This document shows, piece by piece, positions 1 through 10,293 of a DNA stretch of 64,000 nucleotides. Position 1 is the first letter of the stretch; every line of letters begins with the position of its first letter. The stretch comes from Fremontodendron californicum (taxonomy: Eukaryota > Streptophyta > Magnoliopsida > Malvales > Malvaceae). The translations under genes were made by a program, and so were the position numbers. The notes below the pieces were generated by a model. That model ran no database searches. It was not told where the DNA came from and saw only the letters and a list, made by a program, of their open reading frames with translations. The stretch spans positions 33,080,301-33,144,300 of the forward strand of contig JAULJL010000003.1 in assembly GCA_030761205.1 (NCBI GenBank), in the 5' to 3' direction.

Positions 1-365
1 GGACAATGATGAACGTACATTACAATGCCCGTAATAAGTGTTGGTGTGTCATCCCAAGGGTGTTATAATGCCGAAATTTTGTTGGCATCCTCAGGGATAA
101 TTATTGTTTTGAATTATATGTTGACAAGAATTCAAAAATGAATTATAAGTTTGTTCATTCATTTACTTATATTTATAATTATTCATTCATTTATTCTTCA
201 TAAATTATTCATACACTTAGTCATTTATTTATTTATTTATCCATTCATTTATTCTTTATAATTATTCATTCATAGTCATACACTTAGTTATTTACTTATT
301 TGTTCATTCATTAACATTTAGTCATTTTTTTCATTCATTCATTTTTATAAAATAAAATAAAAAAT
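1..365 (+). repeat. Leader remnant of element 1 with ATTC/ATTT-rich simple repeats
   Basis: Positions 1-120 match, in reverse, the leader of element 2 around 33320-33440, including the degenerate palindrome near an ACGTAC core. From about 125 to 355 the sequence is imperfect ATTC/ATTT microsatellite, matching the repeat just upstream of gag in element 2 (about 30985-31250, reverse). The roughly 2 kb of ORF1 sequence present between these two segments in element 2 is missing here. No gene is seen. Confidence 0.75.
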
Positions 366-385
366 ATGTCAATAATTTCTAATCC

Positions 386-2340
386 GTGGTTTTTAAAACT
401 AAAGGTACAATTGGTCGAACTCAGAAAAAATCAGACTTTCGAGACCCCTACAATACTCGATCTCAAGCAAAAGCTATGGAGAACGATCAGCTTGCTAGAA
501 TTGAAAGGATGGAAAGAATTCAAAGGGAACTGCAAGAACAATTGGCTAAGTCTCAAGAGGAGTCACGGGAACAAATGACCAAACTCATGGAGATGATAAA
601 TACCATGATGAGGCAGAAATGGCTAGGGGAAAATTCAGTTACAGGAATGGGGGCAGTAAACCAGGAAGACTGACCAGAGGTGTTACAGAAGAATGGCCAG
701 ACATCCCAGCATGTGGGAAATGAACTTCCAACTGGGGTAGCATCCTATATTTACATCCAACCAGCGGCTGAAGCATAGAATTTTGGTCCTAAAAAGGGTA
801 ATATTGGGGTTGATCCAATTGATGTGGATATTCCAGACTTTGAGGAATTAGCTGAAAAGGAAAGGGCAAAGTGAAGATGGTTGAAACGATAGAATCCCAG
901 AAAAAATATCAGCTACTAGAGGAAAGATTGAGGGCAGTTGAAGGGGCGGAGCTATTTGGCAGTCTGGATGCCAAAGAAATGTGTTTAGTGAACGGTATGG
1001 TGATTCCTCCAAAGTTCAAAGTACCAGACTTTGAAAAATATAACGGAACTACCAACCCATCAGTGCATCTGACCATGTATTGCCGGAAGATGACTGGACA
1101 TGATGAAGACGAAAAATTTCTTATCCACTGTTTTCAAGATAGCTTGATAGGATCCGTTCCTGGATGGATCTAGCCAAAGCTTTCATGGAACAATACAAGC
1201 ATGTGACGGACATGGTGCCTGACCGTCTAACTCTACAAAACATGGAAAAGAAAGCTACTGAAAACTTTAAAGAATATTCTCAAAAATGGAGAGACCTGGC
1301 TACACAAGTACAACCTCTTTTGACCAACAAGGAAACTACAGTGCTTTTCATCAATACCCTGAAAGCACCTTATTATGATAAATTGGTGGGGAGTGCCACC
1401 AAGGAATTTGTAGATATGGTGATATCTGGGGAGATGATAGAGTCTGCTATTAAGAACGAGAAAATGGAAGGGGGGTGAGTCTGCTACCCCGAAAAGGGTT
1501 TTCCTTGCAAAGAAGAAGGAGGAGACACATGCAGTCAGTTTCAATCAATACCCCTATGCACCTCCTACACCATACACACCTCCCAGGCCCTATACTCCTA
1601 CTACATCTTATGCACCTCTTACATATTACACACCTTAACCGGGGTATAATCCTTACTACCCCAATGTGAACCACCTTACCCAAAATCCATTCCCTTATAC
1701 CAATATACCACAACACCCATTTCCAACTGGTATATCCCCACAAATAACCCTTCATCGAAACACTATCCCAAATACTCAAGGTCCCGTGCGCAATGACTAT
1801 CGTTCACCAAGGAACGATCAAAAACCCCAGTTTGATCCCATTCCTACCACCTATGGTGAGCTATATCCCAAATTACTGCAAGGCCAACTTGTCATGCCCG
1901 TATATCTTAAACCTTTGACCCCACCATACCCAAGGTGGTACAATGCAAATACCAACTACGCATTCGACTGAGGATTGCATTGCCTTCAAAAAGAAAGTCC
2001 AAAGTTTAATCAATACCGGAGTTGTGAAGTTTGGATCAAAGAATGGGCTAAATATAGCGGGAAACCTATTGCCCGATCATGCTAAGAATCAGTTAAATGC
2101 AGAATGGACAGGGAAAGTCAAAAGGCTAAAAAGGGATGCTAGGGAAGTCAAGACTCCAATGTTAACAGTATGGGTCGAGATGGTTAAAGCAAGAATGGTG
2201 GGGGATGCAGACAGTTTAAAAATGATTGCAAAGAGGGTGCAGAATTGGTGCCTATTCCGTAAATGTAGAGGTCATATCATACAAGACTGCGAGGATTTTT
2301 TGGCTAAAGTACAAAAGATGATGGATGATGGAGAGGCCTA
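386..2340 (+). pseudogene. gag: gag remnant of element 1 (Tat/Ogre capsid protein)
   Basis: Gag would assemble the cytoplasmic virus-like particle that packages retrotransposon RNA. Fragments in several frames (386-673, 871-1173, 1164-1478, 1666-1971, 1943-2341) align end to end with the gag of element 2 and with the intact gag of family B. They begin with a Glu/Gln-rich coiled-coil-like stretch (MERIQRELQEQL) and continue with the capsid signature IPPKFKVPDFEKYNGTTNPS and LTLQNMEKKATENFKEYSQ. A Pro/Tyr/Thr-rich linker follows (about 1550-1760), then a decayed zinc-knuckle-like region. Internal stops (for example about 671 and 776) and frameshifts at about 1165, 1478 and 1950 break it. Part of the segment between capsid and the DLAKAFMEQYKH helix is deleted relative to element 2. 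Confidence 0.88.
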
Positions 2341-3420
2341 GTTTTACGAGGAGATAGAAGAAGAAGTAGAGGTTATTGAAATGCGGCTGGCTATGGAATA
2401 GGAAGACCTTTGATCATCTATTATGATGAACCAGAGAAGACTACTCCGATTGTTGAGGAATTGCGCCTAAGCTAATCATAGATTTGCCTTTCTCCTTTTC
2501 ATACAAGGAAAACAAAACTGCACCATGGAAATATGACTGCAGCATGGTTATGCCTGGGTCTTCAAGTCAGCAAGATATTACAGGTGTGGGGCACTTAACA
2601 CGAAGTGGAAGGTGTTATGCCCCTGAGGTTGTTGAACAGGGATCAACAAGAAAGGATGGAGGAATGGACAAAAGGAAGAAAACAGTTGAACCAATCCATA
2701 TTGAGATGGATTTGTCAAAAGAAGCAGAGAGGGGATCAACCTCGGTAAACAGGATAAAAAAGTTGGTGAACGAGAAGGAGTCCTACGAGTTTTTAAAGTT
2801 CATAAAACATAGTAAAAGTATAGTGTGGTTGAGGAATTGCAACGTCAACCAGCAAGAATCCCCATCTTCTCTTTGCTATTAAACTTGGAGCCACACAGAA
2901 ATTCCCTGTTGAGAGTGTTGAATCAGGCATATGTGGCTGACAACATATCGGTAGAAAAGGTAGACAGGCTAGTGGGAAACATTGCGGCAGACGACCATAT
3001 ATATTTCACTTATGATGAAATACCACCTAATGGTATTGGGTCCACAAAGGCTCTTCACATAACAACCCCCTGAAAGGGGCATATACTACCAAGGGTGCTT
3101 CTGGATAATGGTTCTTCATTAAATGTAATGACCTTGGCAACCCTGTCTAAGTTTCTAGTTGATATGTCTTATATGTTATCGAGTTGCACAGTAGTCAGGG
3201 CTTTCGATGGTACCAGTAGGGAGGTAATAAGAACTATTGGGGTTCTTTTGGAGATAGGCCCATGCACCTATACGGTGAACTTTCAGGTCATGGATATTAA
3301 TCCATCTTATAATTGCTTGTTGGGAAGGCCGTGGATACATTCAGCAGGGGCAGTACCCTCATTTCTCTACCAAAAGCTAAAATTTGTGATAGAGGTCTGT
3401 TTGGTCATTGTATTAGGAGA
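2341..3420 (+). pseudogene. pro: Gag C-terminal linker and aspartic protease remnant of element 1
   Basis: This is a retropepsin-like protease that would cleave the polyprotein. The catalytic motif is LLDNGSSLNVM, with the active-site Asp codon at 3104-3106; the DNGS form is usual for Tat/Ogre proteases. Downstream, NCLLGRPWIHSAGAVPS is the conserved ILGRPWL-like flap/C-terminal motif of plant gypsy proteases. The linker upstream (about 2484-3073) matches element 2 but carries a frameshift near 2830 and a TGA at about 3071 immediately before the protease. It is inactive as written. Confidence 0.85.
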
Positions 3421-4069
3421 AGAAGACATAATAGCCTCTGCATCTACTGAATCTCCTTATGTTGAACCTATTGAAGTTGCCGTAGAATGTTTTTTTTTGG
3501 TCTTTGGAATTCGTAAATGCTGTTTTCTTCGCTGAACGACAAAAAATTCCAAAACCAAGGTTGTACAAGAACACAAGGTTGGGAGTAAGAACCACAGTGG
3601 GAAAGAGTTGCAGGGCTGGAAAAGGTCTTGAAAAATATCTTCAAATGATGGCTCGAGCAATGGAAGTAGTGGGAAAGAAAGATCGGTTTGGCTTAGGGTA
3701 TCTTCCAAAAGCCCATGAGAAGAGGAAACAAGTTGAAAGGAACCGACAAAAGAGGATGGCCCGTCTCGCGGGTATGGATATTGAATGGGAACCCATGACT
3801 TTCCCACCAATCCTTTACATCTTTTGCTCTGTTAGTTTTCTATTCGGAGAAAAGAATTCAGAGGATGTACTCATAATGATCGAGCAAGCTTTTGAAAAAT
3901 TCCATGTGAATAAGGGTGCGCAGATTCAGGATATGGCGATTTGCATGACTGAGAAAGAAGGGATGGAAAGTGACAGTGCGAACTGGATGGTGCGACCTTG
4001 TCCACCAGGATATAGACTGACCAATTGGAATGCGACTGAGTTGCCCATAGTTTTTAAATCTATTCCAAC
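3421..4069 (+). pseudogene. Conserved segment between protease and intron (end of exon 1), element 1
   Basis: An open stretch at 3504-4069 codes for a basic region (KNTRLGVRTTVGKSC..GLGYLPKAHEKRKQ) followed by a segment ending in WMVRPCPPGYRLTNWNATELPIVFKSIPT. The same protein segment is present in element 2 (27199-27763, reverse), so it belongs to the Tat/Ogre polyprotein between protease and RT. Its function is not known to me. It ends exactly at the intron donor, where the reading frame would stop (TAA at 4071-4073) if unspliced. A frameshift near 3490 separates it from protease. Confidence 0.7.
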
Positions 4070-4293
4070 GTAATACTTTTAAAAAAACAATCTTGATTAT
4101 CTTTACCCAGAGATATTAAGAGTTTTTTTTTTCTTTCTGTAATGGGCTTTTAGTTTAAACATTTTTATTCAATAAATAACAAGCACAATGCATTTTATTC
4201 ATATTGATGTGCCCATATTCTTTCATTTTTTCTATTTATTTTGTTTTCATTATATATATTTTCCTATATTGTTTCTTCTCCACCTATTTATAG
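4070..4293 (+). other. Ogre-type intron between protease and RT, element 1
   Basis: Donor AAC|GTAATA at 4070 and acceptor CCACCTATTTATAG|GTGT at 4293 bound a 224-bp AT/T-rich segment. Splicing joins AC (4068-4069) to G (4294), giving a Thr codon and restoring the frame into CTDAEYEDLPVS of the RT domain. Without splicing, the donor's TAA stops translation. Element 2 has an intron at the homologous place (26984-27198) with the same phase. A spliced pro-RT intron is established for Ogre elements; the exact sites here are inferred. Confidence 0.8.
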
Positions 4294-5460
4294 GTGTACG
4301 GATGCGGAATATGAGGACCTTCCTGTCAGTAATTCTGAAATTGATTTTAAAAGACCCATTTGCACGGGTGATTTTGAGGCTAACGAAGATACTGAGGATT
4401 ATGGTCTACCTCCGAATTTATTAAGAAAAATAGAACAAGAGGAGAAACAAGTACTTCCTCATAAGGAATTATTAGAAATGATAAATCTGGGAAATGATGA
4501 GGAGATAAAGGAGGTCAAAATCGGGACTTCATTGTCGTCATCAGTAAAGGGTGAACTAATAGCTTTGCTCCGGGAATATGTGGATGTATTTGCATGGTCT
4601 TACCAAGACATGCCAGGGTTGGATCCGGATATTGATGTTCATAAGCTCCCTTTAAGGCGAGAACGCAAACCAATTCAGCAAAAGTTGAGAAAAATAAGGC
4701 CGGACATGCTGTTAAAGATAAAAGAGGAGGTGAAGAAGCAATTTGATGCTGGGTTCTTAGAGGTAGCAAAATATCCAGAATGGGTGGCAAACATTGTTCC
4801 AGTACCAAAGAAGGATGGCAAGGTGCTAATGTGCATTGATTATCGAGATTTGAAAAAGGCCAACCCTAAAGATAATTTCCCTTTACCCCATATCGATACT
4901 CTGGTGGATAATACGGCAAAGAGTTCTTTATTTGCTTTCATGGACGAATTCTCAGGATACAATCAGATTAAGATGGCACCGAAAGATATGGAGAAAACCA
5001 CATTTGTTACAATGTGGGGAACCTTCTGCTACAAGGTAATGCCATTTGGGTTGAAGAATACTGGGGCAACATATCAGAGAGCCATGGTGACCTTGTTTCA
5101 TGATATGATGCATAAGGGAATTAAGGTCTATGTTGATGATATGATTGCAAAATCACAAGGAGAAGAGGAGCATATTACGAATCTTAAGAAGCTCTTCGAA
5201 CAACTAAGAAAGTTTCGACTCAAGCTAAATCCGGCAAAATACACTTTTGGAGTCACCTCGGGAAAGTTACTTGGTTTTGTCGTCAGCAAAAAGAGAATTG
5301 AGATTGACCCGGATAAAGTGAAGGCCATTCAAAATTTGCCACCACCTCGTACTCAAAAGGAAGTAAGAGGCTTTATGGGGAGATTGAATTACATTGCTCG
5401 GTTTATTTCTCAGTTAACCGACAAATGTGATCCAATATTTAAGTTACTTCAAAAACGTGA
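4294..5460 (+). pseudogene. pol: Reverse transcriptase domain of element 1
   Basis: This is the largest open stretch of the element, running from the intron acceptor to the stop at 5723-5725. It includes WVANIVPVPKKDGKVLMCIDYRDL (RT motifs 1-2), the LFAFMDEFSGYNQIKM core with the first catalytic Asp, and YVDD at 5129-5140. The connection segment ends with GFMGRLNYIARFISQLTDKC. The catalytic YVDD is kept. The domain is cut off from usable gag-pro by upstream lesions, so it is treated as a pseudogene. Confidence 0.93.
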
Positions 5461-5990
5461 TCCAGGAGAATGGGATGAAGGTTGTCAGATTGCATTTGAA
5501 AAGGTTAAACATTATCTATCCAACCCACCAGTATTAATGCCACCTGTTCTGGATAAACCAATGATACTGTATTTATCAGTATTTGAGAGATCCATGGGTT
5601 GTGTTTTGGGGCAGCTTGATGAGACTGGAAAGAAAGAACAGGCAGTTTACTACCTCAGGAAGAAGTTCACATATTATGAGTTGAAATATTCGTCGGTAGA
5701 AAAGTTGTGCTGTGCCTTACTTTAGACTGCTCAAAGACTCAGACAGTACATGTTGTACCACACAACGTGGTTGATTGCCAAGCTAGATCCAATCAAGTAC
5801 ATGTTGGAAGCACCTTCTTTATCATGGAGAACAGCAAGATGGTAGATTTTATTGTCAGAATACGACATTGTGTATGTAATTCAAAAAGCTATCAAGGGCA
5901 GTGCAGTGGCTGAATTTTTAGCAAGTCGGGCAGTGGAAGATTATGAGCCGTTGAACTTTGAATTTTTGGATGAAGATTTAATGTATGTTT
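5461..5990 (+). pseudogene. First RNase H domain (Ty3-type RT-RNase H) of element 1
   Basis: PPVLDKPMILYLSVFERSMGCVLGQLD followed by QAVYYLRKKFTYYELKYSSVEK is the conserved start of the Ty3/gypsy RNase H. In Tat elements this domain is commonly degenerate in its catalytic residues. The frame closes at TAG 5723 and continues in other frames through about 5990. The same region in element 2 (25246-25740) is open. Confidence 0.82.
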
Positions 5991-6410
5991 CGCAAGCAGA
6001 TGAGATTCCCCTGAAAAAGAAAGTATGAAAAATGTACTTTGATGGCGCATCTAATGCCATAGGGCACGGAATCGGTGCAGTCCTCATATCCCCAGAAGAA
6101 GATTATTATCCTTTCACTGCTAGACTGGATTTTGATTGTACAAACAATACTGTCGAGTATGAAGTGTGTACTATGGGCCTTCGTGCTGCAGTGGACAGAA
6201 AGATCAAAGTATTGGAAGTTTTCAGAGACTCAGCCCTAGTGATATACTAGCTACGGGGAGAATGGGAAACCCGAGATACAAAGCTAGTCTGATACCGAGA
6301 ACTCATACTGAGTTTATTGGAGGAATTTGAAGAAGTGAATTTCAATTACTTCCCTCGAGAAGAAAACCGAATGGCAGATGCTCTGGCTACTTTGTCATCA
6401 ATGTTTAAAG
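5991..6410 (+). pseudogene. Second, archaeal-type RNase H domain (aRH) of element 1
   Basis: MYFDGASNAIGHGIGAVL (from 6032) is the first catalytic Asp strand. NNTVEYEVCTMGLRAA carries the catalytic Glu, RDSALVIY the second Asp, and EENRMADALATLSSMF the C-terminal Asp region (6356-6403). A second RNase H after the Ty3 RNase H is the known hallmark of the Tat lineage. A TGA at 6026 and TAGs at 6248 and 6288 interrupt it; the 6248 TAG replaces the Gln that follows LVIY in element 2. Confidence 0.85.
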
Positions 6411-6559
6411 TGAATGAAGGGGCTGAAGTTGTGCCAATAAAGATGAGTATATATGAGTCTCCTGCCCACTGTCTAAGTATTGAAGAAGAAACAGATGGTC
6501 TCCCTTGGTATAACGACATCTTGCAGTACATCAAGAGTCAATAGTATCCATAACAAGCA

Positions 6560-7314
6560 ACAGAAAATGACAAAAAGACTCTGAGAAGGCTAGCAATGGG
6601 TTTTGTTCTAGACAGTGAGATTCTCTACAAGAAAGGAAAAGACCAAGTCTTGTTGAGATGTGTCGGATATGTCGAAGCTTAGAGAATTATAGAAGAGGTC
6701 CATGAAGGGATATATGGCTCTCATGCTAATGGTCACATGCTTGCTAAGAAGATTATGAGGGCAGGGTATTATTGGTTGACAATGGAAGGAGATTGTATCA
6801 GTTATTCCTGGAAGTGCCATAAATGCCAGATATATGCAGATAAGATTCATGTGCCGCCATCGCTATTGCATGTCATGACTTCACCATGGCCCTTTTCAAT
6901 GTGGGGAATGGATATGATTGGACCTATTACCCTGAAAGCTTCAAATCCCTTCATTACGAGTTTTGATGGAAGTTGGCCTAGAAGAAGTAGAATCGGTTAG
7001 AGCTCGTTATGAACAGTTGAATCTCATCGAGGAGAAAAGATTGAAAGCAATTTGTCATAGGCAGTTATATCAGAAAAGGATAATTCGAGCCCATAACAAG
7101 AAAGTTCATCCCAGACAGTTCCGAGAGGGGGAGTTGGTATTGAAGAAAATTCTGCCTATAGTGAAGGACCTGCGAGAAAAGTGGGCTCCGAATTGGGAAA
7201 GACCCTATGTGGTAAAAATAGCTTTTTCTGGAGGAGCATTGATTTTAACTCTGATGGACGGAGAGGATTTCAGAAATCCCGTGAATGCTGATGATCTGAA
7301 GAAGTATTATGCTT
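6560..7314 (+). pseudogene. Integrase of element 1 with catalytic core deleted
   Basis: The N-terminal zinc-binding part survives (HANGHMLAKKIMRAGYYW, then CHKCQIYADKIH), as does the start of the core with the first catalytic Asp in GMDMIGPI (codon 6911-6913). The sequence then jumps at about 6948 from PITLKASN straight to the post-core segment (SFDGSWPRRSR; 6963-7316). The second Asp and the Glu are missing; element 2 retains them. The C-terminal GPY/F-like module is present (WAPNWERPYVVKIAFSGGALILTL). The stop is at 7314-7316. Confidence 0.87.
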
Positions 7315-8814
7315 AAAAAAAAAAGTGTGATGCTGTGCACAAGGAAATTCGAATAATTCCAAGTGTAAAAATGGAAATTCTATATATCTATCTCCCCTGT
7401 GGATTGCTTTTTAATGAGAATATTCATTCTTGAATATTCCTTTCACTAAGAAGAAATTATCCTTAGTCACCCTTTTGAGCCTTAGGAATTATTTCTTTCT
7501 TTAAACCTTTATCAAGGATCACCCTCTACACTGGATGGCAAATGCGAGGAAAAATAATCAAAAATCATGGCAAAAAGAAAGCCATCGAAAAATGTGGCAA
7601 ATGAAAGCCAACAAAGCAAAAAAGATAAAAGAAGAAAAGAAAGTCCAAAAAAGGGACAAATGTTTCAAGAATGAGTTCGCCTCAGGAAATGATCCTTGAT
7701 CCAATCACCCTTAAACACATTTTGGGCTTATTTTATCCTTTCTTTCTAAACTCGAACCTTAGCCTACATTACGTGCTTTAGAAAGTCCATTTTGATCAAG
7801 CATGGATATTTAATTTGAAAGGTTATTCTCAGAATTCATCCCATCTTTTGAATCCATATTTTTTCCTTGGAAGCATTTAGAATTCTCAGATGCATGGTAG
7901 AATACAAGAAGAAAGAGAAAACAAAAAAAAAATGAAAAAAGAATGTAAAAGGGGAGGTTTAAGCCGAAAACTCGCAAAGGGCAACTTAATACTGAATGGA
8001 GGAAACTTGAGCTGAAAACCCGCAAAGGAAGGCTTAGGTACTGATTAAAGTTCGAATCAATGCTCCGTGTAAAGGGGGAGAAGGTATCTGAAAATCAGAG
8101 GAAAGGGGAACAACTCAGTCTGTCGTAACTACGAAAGTCGAGAGGTTAACTAAGTAAATTGCTTGTTCAAGATAAATTTCAGATGGTTTGAAAAAGGAGG
8201 GGTCCAAGATATTCCGTATCCGGGGCATCTACAACCTATAACATTACATTTGTTTCTTATATCCTTGATATTCACTTTTACAATTTAAAAAAAAAACATT
8301 TGTTGCAATAAATTCTTGTTATCCTTTTCATGATATTTTTGCTTGATTCATATTTTCTTTCATACATTTTTGAGATGCATCATGATTGTTATTAAATTGA
8401 ATGATGATTAGTAATAAAAAATAATTAAATAAAAGGATTTCAGAGTATTACTAAAGAATAGATTTAAATCTTGGGAAAGGTTTGGAAAGTTCACCAAGTA
8501 AAAGAAAACAGTGAACGTGTTGGAGACTCCATCACGAAGTCAGAAAATCTATGAATTTCAGCGAAAGTCAAAAACTGAGACTGTTTGACAAGTTATCTTG
8601 AGTGAAGGATTCCTTAAGTGGGGCATCAGTGAACAATTGAAGACTCCGTCATGAAGTCGAATAATCTGTGAACCTCAAATAAGCCATGGATTAGAAATCA
8701 TGAAACAGTCATTTGATTGCATTCATTCTTAGGAAACATACAAGCTTTTGCAAAGCTTGTCATTCTCATCATTGCATTTAGCTAACATTGCAAAAATCAA
8801 GAAAATTTGGACTT

Positions 8815-9235
8815 CCCCAAAGTGAACTCGTTCTGCTTTTCAAACGAGTCAAGCCCTGAGATCACCGTCGAGGTACGTTCCTTTCCAAATTGAACTCATT
8901 TTGCTTCTCAAATGAGTCGAGCCCCGAGATCGCCGTCGAGGTATGTTCCTTTCATTTTCAAGTTAATTTTTTTTTTCCAAATGAACGAAACCCAGAATCA
9001 TTCTTAGTATTTCCTTTTGTTTTAAATCAAATTCATTCTGCTTTATCAAATGAGTCGAGCCCCGAGCCACCATTGAGGTATTTTCTTTTGTTTTAAATCA
9101 AATTCATTCTGTTTTATCAAATGAGTCGAGCCTTGAGACCTCCGTCGAGGTATTTCCTTTTGTTTTAAATCGAATTCATTCTGTTTATCAAATGAGTCGA
9201 GCCTTGAGACCGTCGTCAAGGTATTTTAAAATCAT
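8815..9235 (+). repeat. Array of about six diverged ~71-bp tandem repeats
   Basis: Each unit carries ATGAGTCGAGCC followed by a GTCGAGGTA element and TTTTGTTTTAAATC. Successive TGAGTCGAG landmarks fall at 9051, 9122 and 9193, a period of 71. Related units occur in reverse in element 2 at about 21470-22020, so the array predates the split of the two copies. Confidence 0.85.
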
Positions 9236-9391
9236 GAGTAAGGCCTCCTGGCACCATTTTTAAGACCTTCGGGCACCGTTCTTAAAGACCTCCATGCATC
9301 AATTAATCAAAATCATGGACAAGACCTCCGGGCGCCATATTCAGAAAGTACCTTTGGTTTCACCCAGGTCTTTTTCGTCTTCTGGCTTCGT

Positions 9392-10045
9392 CCAAGTCAT
9401 GACCTTGAAAATTATCTACGGTTTCGCCTAGATAACTTTTCGATTTCTGGTTTCGCCCAAGTCATCACCTTGAAAATTATCTATGGTTTCGCCTAGATAA
9501 CTTTTCGACTTCTGGCTTCGCCCAAGTCATCACCTTGAAAATTATCTACGGTTTCCCCTAGATAACTTTTCGACTTCTGGTTTCGCCCAAGTCATCACCT
9601 TGAAAATTATCTATGGTTTCGCCTAGATAACTTTTCGACTTTTGGTTTCACCCAAGTCATCACCTTGAAAATTATTCACGTTTTCTCCTAGATAACTTTT
9701 CACTTCTCGCTTCGTCCAAGTCATCACCTTGAAAATTATCTACGGTTTCGTCTAGATAACTTTTCGACTTCTGGTTTCGCCCAAGTCATCACCTTGAAAA
9801 TTATCTTTGGTTTCGCCTAGATAACTTTTCGACTTCTGGTTTCGCCCAAATCATCACCTTGAAAATTATCTATGGTTTCGCCTAGATAACTTTTCGACTT
9901 CTGGTTTCGCCCAAATCATCACATTGAAAATTATTTATGGTTTCGCCTAGATAACTTTTCGACTTCTAGTTTCGCACAAGTCATCACCTTGAAAATCATC
10001 TACAGTTTCGCCTAGATAACTTTTCAATTTTTGGTTCTGCCCAAA
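9392..10045 (+). repeat. Array of about ten 65-bp tandem repeats
   Basis: The unit reads ATCACCTTGAAAATTATCTA, then GGTTTCGCCTAGATAACTTT, then TCGACTTCTGGTTTCGCCCA. Copies are highly similar at a spacing of 65 bp. Element 2 has no such array at this place but has a short CCGGAGGTCTTA-type array instead, so this block was amplified specifically in the element 1 lineage. Confidence 0.9.
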
Positions 10046-10277
10046 TCTTCACTTTGCAAATCGAACTCGTTTCCTTAAAACGAGTCGAGCCTTGATTAGT
10101 CAGGGAACTCAAATTAAGGACAATATCTTTTATTTACAGTTTTTTTTTTCAAAAAAAAAAGTTGAATAAAAATGAAAAATGAAAAAAAAACCTTTCCCTT
10201 CTCTTTACATGTGATTCCACTAACCGAACAAAATTATTGTTTGTTTATCTTTGCCTGATTCCTGATGCTCAGCAATA

Positions 10278-10293
10278 GCCAAAGAGAGGCAGC
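10278..10293 (+). promoter_or_regulatory. Polypurine tract of element 1
   Basis: GCCAAAGAGAGGCAGC abuts the TGTAGACACC start of the LTR. The same motif (GCCAAAGAGGGGCAGC) abuts the LTR of element 2 and of family B in reverse. It would prime plus-strand DNA synthesis. Confidence 0.85.

Larger units (their letters stand above)
7317..10277 (+). other. 3' non-coding region of element 1, between integrase and polypurine tract
   Basis: No convincing gene is present. The region is shared with element 2 (20814-23525, reverse), including purine-rich segments near 7560-7680 and 7910-7950. It contains two tandem-repeat blocks, annotated separately. Long repeat-rich untranslated regions before the 3' LTR are usual in Tat/Ogre elements. 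Confidence 0.7.
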
